Of a DNA stretch of 64,000 bases, positions 56,236 to 64,000 are shown one piece after another. The translations under genes and the position numbers were made by a program. Position 1 is the stretch's first letter, and every line of letters starts with the position of its first letter. This DNA comes from Scilla litardierei. Lineage: Eukaryota; Streptophyta; Magnoliopsida; Asparagales; Asparagaceae. Below the pieces are notes generated by a model. It had not been told where the DNA came from. It searched no databases and saw only the letters and a program-made list of their open reading frames with translations. Location of the stretch: assembly GCA_030789695.1 (NCBI GenBank), contig CM061142.1, positions 147,519,266 to 147,583,265 of the forward strand, written 5' to 3'.

Positions 56236-57321
56236 ATGCCGCCCCGGACACGGCCGCGGTCGAAGAGAGCTTCCGCCAAGCGGAAGCGGTCGGATGATGC
56301 CGGCCCCTCCCACGAGTTGGAGGACTCTCCTCCACTGTCCCCCACACACACCGCACACCCAGCACAGCCTGCAGGCCCCGCACACCCCGCACAGCCTGCA
56401 GCGCACCCACAGCCCGCACAGCCTCTCCCTGCCGATCCACAGCCACCACCACCGGCTCCACTGGTCGGGCCGCTCGGGATTACGTTCCGAGACGACGCAC
56501 ACCGCGCCGTCTTCGAGCGTATCTCCCAGCGCTCGATCGTACCCTCCAGGTTTGCGCACCTCGCTGACCTTGGACGCCTGGGGGTACTTGAGGGGATACT
56601 CACGTTGTACGACAACGTGGGTTGGCGAGATTTTCTGCAGGTGTCGGCGGATACTTTTACCCGTCCGACACTTGAGGTTTTGAGTTCGATCGCTCGGACC
56701 GATGAGGGATGCTCATTCCGGTTCATGGATCGAGAGTGCCAGGTCACTCTCGATATGATGAGAGCGTTTTTCTCTTGGCCCGCAGTCCCCGGAGCCGATC
56801 GCGGTTACGGACCTACCCACATCCCCCCACCTTCTTTCGACGCCGGCGCCTTCTGGGCCCGGATCACATGCCACCACGCTGCCTTTGACCCTAGTAGGGC
56901 CAAGGCCTCGGCCATAGTCCACCCCTGCCTACGCATTGCCCAGCGCCTCATGGCGACTACCTTTTTGGCCAGATATGAGCCGGGCACGATGTCTACGCCA
57001 GAGCTTTACATGCTCTACGCGATGACACGTCCCAGAGCTCTGTCTAGGGATGGACTCGAGCTTGTCCCCGCCGTCGTGATCGACATTGCGGCTTGGTTTC
57101 TAGACCGTATCATTGTGTCGGTGGGCGCTCGCTCACCGATATGCTGCGGCGGTCTGATCACCTTGCTTACCATGATGACCGGCGAGGACCTACCCGACGA
57201 CCTGCGACGCGTTCCGGGCCCCACTTCCTTGTCGATAGACGTTATGGCCCGGATGAAGATGCTGCGTCCGCATGGTGAGCGTCACTGTGTCTGGTTGCAC
57301 GGCCCTTTCGGTGCCGACTAA
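56236..57321 (+). CDS. TE-J second gene: ATHILA ORF-1-like protein
   Basis: 361 residues. The basic N terminus KRASAKRKR (10-18) looks like a nuclear localisation signal. A proline/alanine-rich linker (30-80) follows, and then the conserved core (84-340) with RFAHLADLGRLGVLEGI (105-121), YDNVGWRDFL (125-134) and TLEVLSSI (145-152), matching the TE-A protein. It resembles the ATHILA ORF-1 family of unknown function. It ends at TAA 57319-57321, immediately followed by an in-frame ATG. Position behind its own motif array suggests separate transcription. A role in recognising the motif is a hypothesis. Confidence 0.8.
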   Translation: MPPRTRPRSKRASAKRKRSDDAGPSHELEDSPPLSPTHTAHPAQPAGPAHPAQPAAHPQPAQPLPADPQPPPPAPLVGPLGITFRDDAHRAVFERISQRSIVPSRFAHLADLGRLGVLEGILTLYDNVGWRDFLQVSADTFTRPTLEVLSSIARTDEGCSFRFMDRECQVTLDMMRAFFSWPAVPGADRGYGPTHIPPPSFDAGAFWARITCHHAAFDPSRAKASAIVHPCLRIAQRLMATTFLARYEPGTMSTPELYMLYAMTRPRALSRDGLELVPAVVIDIAAWFLDRIIVSVGARSPICCGGLITLLTMMTGEDLPDDLRRVPGPTSLSIDVMARMKMLRPHGERHCVWLHGPFGAD

Positions 57322-58434
57322 ATGATTCTCCCGAGCCCTGCTCGGACTCTGATTGCACCAGCCCACGTTGACTGGATTCCGGCGATGGATGTCCTCATCC
57401 CCGCCGCCTACGTGCTCGAGGCCGAGGAGGCCGAGCAGGCCCACGCTGCCCACGCTGCCCAGGCTGCTCCCGCAGACCCTGCTGCACACCCTGCCGAGCC
57501 TGCTGCCCACCCCGTCGACCCTGTGGCCTCTCAGCCTGTTCCTGACATTTCCACTGCTCTTGACACTTCTGTCCCCACATCTGCCTGTGTCGAGAGTACT
57601 TTTGCTGAGCCCACTTCCACCACTGTCACCACTTCCGAGGCTGTCCCCACCACTCCCGCTGCCACCTCCGGCCCTCTGTCCGTGGAGCCCCTTTGCTCCG
57701 CTCTCCCCCAGCGCCCGCAGACCTTTGTTGAGAGTGGAGAGCCCTCGTTCACCGCGGTCGTGGAGACCATGGTTAGCATGATCTCCGCTGGGGTTACACC
57801 TTTTGGACCGCACACTTCTACCCCAGCGGGAGATTCCTCTGTCTCCACTGCCGCCGTCTTCTCCGAGAGTGTCGTGGCGTCTGTCCACACTTCTGTGCCA
57901 CAGACCTCTTTGGCCACCTCGTTGCCTCTTTTGCACGCCTCCTTTGCTGCCGCTGCCTCCACTTCTCGCCAGCCGGTGTCCCGGCCTCGCACCGAGGCCA
58001 GGCCCACTTTTCCAGGCACGGCACCTTTTGTCCCCTTTCCCGCTGAGCCCGTCACATACTCCACTCGCGTACGCCAGCCTCGCCCTGCGCAGCCTAGACC
58101 GGTGCGTCCCTCTGCACCACCCCCGCCCGACACTACACTGCAGAGCATACGTGCTCTTGAGTTGGCGGTGAGTGGTCTTAGAGGAGACCTTAGGACCCTG
58201 TCCTCCACCGTCTCTGCGATGGCTGGACGCTTCGACCTGATACCCCAGATCCACTACTGCCTTACACAGATCTTAGAGCGTCTTCCGCGCGTACCCCCGC
58301 CCACCCAGCAGGTTCCCACACACACTTCCACACACACTAGACCTGCTTCCGCTTCCACCCCAGCTCAGCAGCCCACACCACCACCACCACCACCTCCGCC
58401 TCAGGACGGAGACGGCGCGGCACCGCCTTCTTAG
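57322..58434 (+). CDS. TE-J serine/threonine/proline-rich protein, in frame after a single TAA
   Basis: 370 residues, reading in the same frame as the preceding gene, from which it is separated only by TAA. Ser/Thr/Pro/Ala-rich for about 250 residues with DPVASQPVPDISTALDTS-like low complexity, then TYSTRVRQPRP, a coiled-coil-like helix (SIRALELAVSGLRGDLRTLS), RFDLIPQIHYCLTQILERL and a polyproline tail. It could be made by stop read-through as a 732-residue fusion, or by reinitiation. Function unknown. TE-A has the same gene order with an ATGA overlap. Confidence 0.75.
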   Translation: MILPSPARTLIAPAHVDWIPAMDVLIPAAYVLEAEEAEQAHAAHAAQAAPADPAAHPAEPAAHPVDPVASQPVPDISTALDTSVPTSACVESTFAEPTSTTVTTSEAVPTTPAATSGPLSVEPLCSALPQRPQTFVESGEPSFTAVVETMVSMISAGVTPFGPHTSTPAGDSSVSTAAVFSESVVASVHTSVPQTSLATSLPLLHASFAAAASTSRQPVSRPRTEARPTFPGTAPFVPFPAEPVTYSTRVRQPRPAQPRPVRPSAPPPPDTTLQSIRALELAVSGLRGDLRTLSSTVSAMAGRFDLIPQIHYCLTQILERLPRVPPPTQQVPTHTSTHTRPASASTPAQQPTPPPPPPPPQDGDGAAPPS

Positions 58435-60403
58435 GCACTCTTGATGCCTTTATCCATTCCTGCCGTTGTGCTGCCCGTCTCTGCTGGGTCCTGATGCACT
58501 TTTGTCCACCCCCCTCCCCTCACTTTTTGTGATTCTCATTTGCCGTCTCTTTATATATCTTTTTTGGGAGAGAGGGAGAGCTTTTGGTGACCCATTTATA
58601 CTCGTATCACTCATATCTGTGCATGCATCATATCCGCATCATATTTTCGTTCCTTTATTTTTCGTTTTATTATCTTTTTTTTCTTTCCATCATGCATGCA
58701 TCCTCACTTGCCTCTCTCATTACATGTCTCTCTGTGTGCCACACTTTGCACATTGAGGACACTGTGCACTTTAGCTTGGGGGAGTGAGTTCTCACGTTCT
58801 TTTTCGTTTAGCCACCTTTATTTTCAGTTTTTCACACCGTTTTTCACTTTTACACTTATTTTTCATTATTTTTCATTTATCTTGCCATGCATCACGTTTT
58901 TCCTATTTTCCTGTGTGCCGCATTGCATAGTTCTATTTTTCCTTTTATCTTTACTTCGTTTCTTTTTTTCATCTCATGCTAGAGATGAATTTTCTGTGAT
59001 GATGTCTACGTGGAGTTAGCTTATTCTATATGCATGCTATATTTGTCGTGTCTTAGATTTCATTTCTGATATCATATGCTATGACTTGCTTTACATTTAG
59101 AAATAGTAACCCACACTTTTTCCTCATGAAAATGGATGAAATTTTATTATTAGCTGAGCCTGAATATTCATATGTATGCTATCACAGAAAACACACCAAG
59201 ATTCACGCATTGAATGCCTATATCTGGAGTACTGACTTCTTTTCCTTTATCACTTCTATATGCATGAATTGTACACTTCACTTCCGGATGATTGAATGAT
59301 GATTAGCTAAGATATATCTGGATTAGTTAGCTTTTTTGTGATCGAAACTGAGTAGATTAGATTACCCTGCTGAAGTTGTCGTGCATGTCTTATAGAGTGA
59401 GCCGAGAGTTATATTTATTTCTTTCTCCACAAATCTTGAACATCACTTCTCTACTTTTAAAATCATTGGTGAATCTCCCCTTAGTGATTCTATTTTATGG
59501 CATTTCCCCCTCTATTAATTCCTAGCTCCAAATCTCTTATTTCAAAAATAAAAAAAAAAGAGAGAGAGGAGAAGAATAAAAGAGAGAAAAACATTCTTGT
59601 ATATCATTACCTCTCTCTGAGTTGGGATCATTGTATATATGTTGCTTATTGCAAAAGAAAAAAAAGAAAAAAAAGAAAAGAGGAAAAATCCTCAATAAAA
59701 GATCACATCTCGCTTACTTTCTTTCTTCTTTCCCTTCTTTGCCTTTGGAGCTATATAAAAATGGGGATGTAAATATTTTTGTGCCACCACGCTTATAGAT
59801 AAGCTTGGGGGAGGAGATCCATTGATGTGTGAGAGAGCGACTACTTGACATTGCACGACAACCTAGGCTAAGTAATATTCTATACTCGGTGAGATTGTTT
59901 CTAGCTTTACGAAATCCAGAAATCTAAGCCTAGCATTCATTTCATGAAATCCATACTTTTCTATTCTCTCTATTCTATGATGTGATACTCTTATACTCCA
60001 GATAGAAAGCGTTCAATTGAAAAGTGTGTGATCTGAGATTTGTATACCGCTTTAGATGATTCAGGCGATGTTAATTTTAAAATCATTCCGTTTTTCATGA
60101 TTATACCGTTGTTCGTGGGATTTCTATTTTCTACTTGCACTATTCTACTATGATATCAAAATGAGATTCTATGACATGTATTTCTCACTCGGTGCATGCT
60201 ATAAGAGTAGGTGAAACCCACGTCCTGAGAAAATGATCTAGCATCCTACCTATTCTTTCTTTCTTTCTTTATTTTCGTTTGGTTTTCATTCTTCTTCGTT
60301 TTTCATTTTTTTCGTTTTTCGCCGTTTTCGTTTTCCGAATCCACCGGGTTCGCTTTTTACTTATCTTCCTCGAGGACGAGTAAGAGGCAAGCTTGGGGGA
60401 TTT
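58435..60403 (+). other. 3' noncoding region of TE-J with three PPT-like motifs
   Basis: AGCTTGGGGGA occurs at 58773, 59802 and (GCTTGGGGGA after CAA) 60390. The first follows TGCACA/TGTGCA (58747-58752, 58763-58768). The second overlaps GCTTAT/ATAAGC (59791-59804). The third follows the CTCG-AGGA-CGAG hairpin (60360-60384). A/purine-rich tracts are at 59548-59590 and 59650-59690. No coding region seen. Confidence 0.7.
60360..60400 (+). other. Pre-PPT hairpin and polypurine tract of TE-J
   Basis: CTCG (60369-60372), loop AGGA, CGAG (60377-60380), extended by CTTA (60360-60363) and TAAG (60381-60384) with a 5-nt bulge. GCTTGGGGGA then leads to the LTR at 60404. Confidence 0.7.
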
Positions 60404-62221
60404 TGATCACTCCTTATTTTACACCTTTTTCCGCATGTTTGCATGCCATTTAGATCGCCCAAATCATGTTTTTCACGATATATCGACGATATTGCGATGC
60501 TTTTCACGCTTTGTTGTTTTTGTCGCATTTCAGGCGATTTGGCGCGATTTGGAGTGATCATGAGATGCGCTCACGATAGACGGCCACCGACGACCTCCCC
60601 GAGGGGTATTTTGCTATTTGGAGAGGAGCGGAAGAAGAATGGACGTCGCCGGAGCGACGAGGAGGCCAAAACGACCAGTTTGGGCATTTTTTGTGTCCCA
60701 CTCGGCCGAGTGGAGGAGCCACTCGGCCGACCAGCGAGACACTGCTCGGCCGACCCGTTCAGACACGATTTCCATGTGTACTCGGCCGAGCGACGGAGAC
60801 CACATCGGCCGAGTGACGATACCACGTCCGCCCGAGTGGCGCCCAGACGAAGGCCCTCAAAAAGATCGAAGTTACTGTTTTTCGGCCATCTGAGCTTCAG
60901 AAGACCCACTCGGCCGAGTGGCAAATACCGTCCGCCCGAGTGAAGTGAAGCCATCGGCCGAGTGACGACAACTCACTCGGCCGAGCCGCCCCCGAACTGA
61001 AGACCCCTGAAGCCCCCGACTTACTGGAAAATTGACAGGGTTTTCACTCGGCCGAGCGACTTTTGTCACTCGGCCGAGTGCGATGCGCAGCCTGTAGCGA
61101 AATTTGCGGAAAACAGGCTGTGCAGGGGCATTTTGGTCAGGATTTTTAGACGATTTTTGGGGCTATTTAAGCTCTGTTTTTACCCTAGTTTTAGAGCCAA
61201 CCTCTCAGATTTTTTGCAGCTTTTTGAGTCTACTTTTTAGCTTTATTAATTGTGATTGGAGAAGAGAAAAACTTGGATTTTTGTTGGGTTGATTGAAGAT
61301 CTACATTGGTTTGCACTTCTCTTCCCCAAAAACTCTATTTTTATTGTTTATATCATTGTTGTGATGAATTCCATTGTCTATTTCATTGCTAATTATTGTG
61401 CTATTGCTATGATTAGTGAGTAGTCTCCACGTCTTGGGGCGTGGGGATGAACCCTACAAGCCCAATTTCGTATTTGTGTTGAATTGGTAGAAATTGAGCT
61501 AGGATTGTTATTAGGGATTAGATTGGGATCGAATTACTACGGATAGCTAGGTATTCACATCAATTGGGATTTGCAAGAGATTGGATCCCAATTCGATAGG
61601 AAGCCCTAGAAATCCGAATTGGGTTGGAGTCGGATTTTCGAAGTATCGGTTTGCAAGAGATTGGACCGATGCTAGGATCTCCGGTTGCAATTCCGTGCCG
61701 ATACCCGTTTGCAAGAGATTGGACGGGTAGGAACTATCCTAATCTAGATTGTGGACCGAGTTTGCAAGAGATTGGGCTCGGTGCGCAATTGGACGATGAT
61801 GTTGATCCTAATGCTAGCTTCCCTAGGATAGGGTTTGCAAGAGATTGGACCCAAACCTAGGATAGCTATAGACCGGCAACAGCGCGAGAGCGTGAGCTTG
61901 GTTCCACATTTAGTTGCAACTAGTTCATCCAAATTCTCATCCTAGCGATTTCGATACCGGCGAACCACAATTGTGAAATACGGTGAGTAGTGGGGATTCC
62001 CCATTCCCTAGGCGTTCTCTATTTGATTTGATATTTCGCACTTTTGTCTGACGATTGTGACAGGATCGCCCAAGGCAATTATCCCTCTAAATAGCCAGGT
62101 TGATTAGGAGCAAGCACGGTCATTCGTCCTCCCTGTGTTCGATACCCGCTCGCCGCTATACCGTGCGCTTGCGGTAAAACTACAACCGTCGCCTCGGGAC
62201 GTGTACGCCGGGGCGCGAACA
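60404..62221 (+). repeat. 3' LTR of TE-J, 1818 bp
   Basis: Equal to 50258-52075 at a constant offset of 10146, one difference seen (C at 61530). The hairpin array repeats at 61562-61861. Followed by TSD GTCGC. Confidence 0.95.
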
Positions 62222-62281
62222 GTCGCAACCACACTCTCCAGCTGTTGATAGCAGGTGAAGACGATTCGCTCTGATACCAAA

Positions 62282-62749
62282 TGATAGGATCCGCTACGGT
62301 TTTTTATGGATATAGTTAGGTTTCTTAATGAAAAGGTAAGATTTTTAGTGGAAAGGAACTTTTAGGGTTTAATAAAAGAGATATGGGGAAAAGATGCGAT
62401 TTTTATTGATATAAACTGAATAAAAAAGATACAATATAGATTTGAGTTCTTTCGAGGGGAACTCGATCTTCCTTGGCCATGTTAGAGAGGTGGACCGTTC
62501 TCTCAAGCTTCTTTTCGAGACGAAGCCGCAATCTCCCGATGAAAAGTTTTCGTCTCTCAAGATTCAACACACCCTCTCTAATCCTCATAGTCCCATATAA
62601 ATAATAAAATGAAAATACAAAATTGCAGAAATAACCCTGACGCTGAAAATCGCAAAAAAAAGACCCCCCAAAAACTGAAAATTAGGAAAACTCACCTAAG
62701 ACTCCAAAAATTCCAAACCTGCCCTTTTCCATAGAATGCAGACTCATCA
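62282..62749 (-). repeat. TE-G right LTR, inverted
   Basis: On the minus strand TGATGAGTCTGCATTC to GGATCCTATCA, 468 bp, with the inverted initiator-tRNA-Met PBS GCTCTGATACCA at 62268-62279 beside it. It keeps the intact TG terminus that the left copy lost. Confidence 0.85.
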
Positions 62750-62869
62750 GTTTCAAGGCAAATATATACATTAGTTCTCCCATGCAAACCAAATACATAT
62801 CTTCTGGCATTGAAAGCCATTAAATTAAAAATTAAAAACTGTTACAAGTACTGGAGAAATGGACATTAC

Positions 62870-62946
62870 CAGAATCCTCTTCATCATTTTGACTTGTGAA
62901 GAACGGAGTGAGATAATTCTTATCCAATGCAGTGAAAGATGTGGTA
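62870..62946 (-). CDS. NHX5/6: NHX antiporter, penultimate coding exon
   Basis: Minus-strand exon bounded by CAG (acceptor, 62947-62949) and G|GTAATG (donor, 62864-62869). It reads TTSFTALDKNYLTPFFTSQ followed by the acidic NDEEDS. This is the conserved C-terminal tail of plant intracellular Na+/H+ antiporters NHX5/NHX6, which exchange Na+ or K+ for H+ in Golgi and endosomal membranes. Joined to the exon at 63023 it gives EFHKS-TTSF in frame. In known members the protein ends shortly after the FFT motif with an acidic stretch. Here it either stops by read-through at 62832 or continues in the exon at 40502. Confidence 0.85.
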
Positions 62947-63022
62947 CTGCAAAAGAAACACAAGGGCAAGTAGGTTAAGAAATGAACATTTACATACACA
63001 TGAAGCATACAGATCAAAATAC

Positions 63023-63120
63023 CTTTTATGGAATTCTTTGAGTTTCATCTTTAGCCTGCTGCCAGACGATGATCCCTCATCATATGATGGTGAAATGTAC
63101 CCATTATTCTCTTCAAAGCT
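63023..63120 (-). CDS. NHX5/6: NHX antiporter, exon upstream of the conserved tail
   Basis: Minus-strand exon with acceptor TTGGCAG (63121-63127) and donor AAAAG|GTATTT (63017-63022). It starts in phase 0 and encodes SFEENNGYISPSYDEG and then SSSGSRLKMKLKEFHK, ending two bases into the next codon, which is completed as serine by the next exon. The segment SGSR(L/F)KMKLKEFHK is highly characteristic of NHX5/NHX6. It belongs to the cytosolic tail after the last membrane helix. The membrane-domain exons lie beyond the right edge. Confidence 0.88.
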
Positions 63121-64000
63121 CTGCCAACAGTGAAGAAGTAATCAATAGTTCAATTAAAGATTTAATTATAAAATTAAAGCTACCAGAGATATGGAACAAT
63201 CACAATCAGTAACCAAGGTGATAAATATAATAAAATTAACAAGACCAATATGTTCCAAACAGAAAATCCAGAACTAGCTAGGGCATTTGGTTCAGGCCTT
63301 GCCCAAACCCAAACCACAGAATGTCCCACGTTTTTTTGGAGAATTTCATCCTTGGGCTTGGGTGGCAAAATTTCAGCGTAACTGAAGTGAACTAGAGTTG
63401 GCCCTCAACATATATTATAACAACATATTAAATATATATTACAATACCAGTGGGTTAATATAGTTCTAATTTTAGTGCTTTTACTCTTTTAAATAACAGT
63501 TTAACCTGATAAACCTAAAGCAATGTAATCTAATTCAAGCTTTAACCAGATCTATAGGTTGGGTTTGTGCAGTGAAAAGGTTGTGCCAGTTGACCCTTTC
63601 CTGAACCCCACGTCTTCAAACACAATAAACCTAAAAGCTAAACTAGCTTGAAATGTGGTTCTCATGTGTCCAAGTGTGAACCAATTTGGATTCAGTCAGT
63701 GTGGGATTAAATCCATCTTTTTAATAGCCTCTAAGGTGCTGAAGGCAACGAAATAGTAACAACGATAACGATAACGATTATTATTATTATTATTATTTTA
63801 ATATAAATAAATAAAATCAAGAATTTGCTAAATCCAAGTTGTAGCACTAAAATATAATCACAGACACAACAAACTGATCGAACCCGAGTTATTTATAAAA
63901 AATGTTGATCAAAATTCAAAAATCTAATGCAAATTAACTAACGACATATTAAGATGTAAGCAATGTAAAAATTTCCCTTTTTTTTTCCTTTTCAATTGAT
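63121..64000 (-). other. NHX intron at the right edge
   Basis: AT-rich, without a further exon that I can recognise. Contains an (ATT)n microsatellite at 63777-63797 preceded by GATAAC repeats. Confidence 0.6.

Larger units (their letters stand above)
50258..62221 (+). mobile_element. TE-J: young non-autonomous Athila-like element, 11,964 bp
   Basis: Complete element with TSD GTCGC (50253-50257 and 62222-62226), TGATCACTCC...GCGCGAACA LTRs of 1818 bp, tRNA-Asp PBS, gag, protease in the -1 frame, internal motif array with TATA box, an ATHILA ORF-1-like gene, a serine/proline-rich gene and a PPT. No reverse transcriptase, RNase H or integrase. By eye the LTRs differ at one base (T 51384, C 61530), so insertion was very recent. 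Lies antisense within the NHX intron. Confidence 0.95.
42365..62749. mobile_element. TE-G: retroelement insertion with two inverted 468-bp LTRs
   Basis: A plus-strand LTR (42365-42832) with PBS and gag is closed not by a direct LTR but by PBS and LTR in reverse orientation (62268-62749). Both LTRs are 468 bp. Flanks GTTTT and GTTTC agree with a slightly mutated TSD for the whole unit. Once TE-H and TE-J are removed, only about 1.6 kb lies between the LTRs, ending in the Gag zinc knuckle. This is not a normal element; autointegration or template switching during replication could generate it. Confidence 0.75.

Noticed and set aside
56094..58254. Long minus-strand frames of up to 354 codons opposite the TE-J second genes
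   Set aside because: They mirror GC-rich, low-complexity plus-strand coding sequence (Gly/Arg/Ser-rich products without motifs) and have no homologue opposite the TE-A genes.

Overview
This is nuclear DNA from a repeat-rich flowering plant. One host gene is recognisable: the last coding exons of an intracellular Na+/H+ antiporter of the NHX5/NHX6 type, on the minus strand at the right edge (63023-63120 and 62870-62946), with a phase-compatible terminal exon at 40502-40560. Most of the rest is LTR retrotransposons nested in each other. Boundaries were fixed by eye from terminal TG...CA, primer-binding sites (PBS), polypurine tracts (PPT) and 5-bp target-site duplications (TSD).

Layout. TE-A (543-11198) is an Athila-like Ty3/gypsy element with gag-protease and a second gene but no reverse transcriptase or integrase; its 5' LTR is truncated. 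It abuts TE-B (11199-12159), the 3' end of a copia element. TE-B abuts TE-C (12160-13441 plus 31084-32580, minus strand), a noncoding element with short LTRs. TE-C is split by TE-D (13442-31083, TSD ATCGT), which has 5.1-kb LTRs around only 1.3 kb of noncoding DNA. TE-E (22175-28148, minus strand, TSD AACAT) sits inside the 3' LTR of TE-D. TE-F (32978-39389, plus strand, TSD CTTTA) is a relative of TE-C and TE-E. Inside the last NHX intron lies TE-G (42365-62749), which has two 468-bp LTRs in inverted orientation. TE-G carries TE-H (42857-48749, decayed chromovirus) and TE-J (50258-62221, TSD GTCGC), a very young relative of TE-A whose 1818-bp LTRs show one mismatch.

How the parts may work together. 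TE-A and TE-J encode Gag, protease and a nuclear-looking ATHILA ORF-1-like protein, so they must borrow reverse transcriptase and integrase. In each element one element-specific palindromic motif is reiterated both in the LTR upstream of its TATA box and inside the element upstream of a second TATA box that precedes the second gene. This suggests two promoters under one control, possibly by the second-gene protein itself. TE-C, TE-E and TE-F share short LTR architecture and 3' repeat modules with TE-B and probably depend on it.

The most unusual signal is a set of hairpins with a constant loop and changing stems. In the TE-J LTR five hairpins share one 14-nt loop but have five different stems. 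In TE-B/C/E/F about thirty short hairpins share a 5-nt sense-strand loop, mostly CTGAA, on many different stems. A third set, with loop AGGA, precedes the PPT of three unrelated gypsy elements. Positions, loops and stems were read directly; any function is inference.
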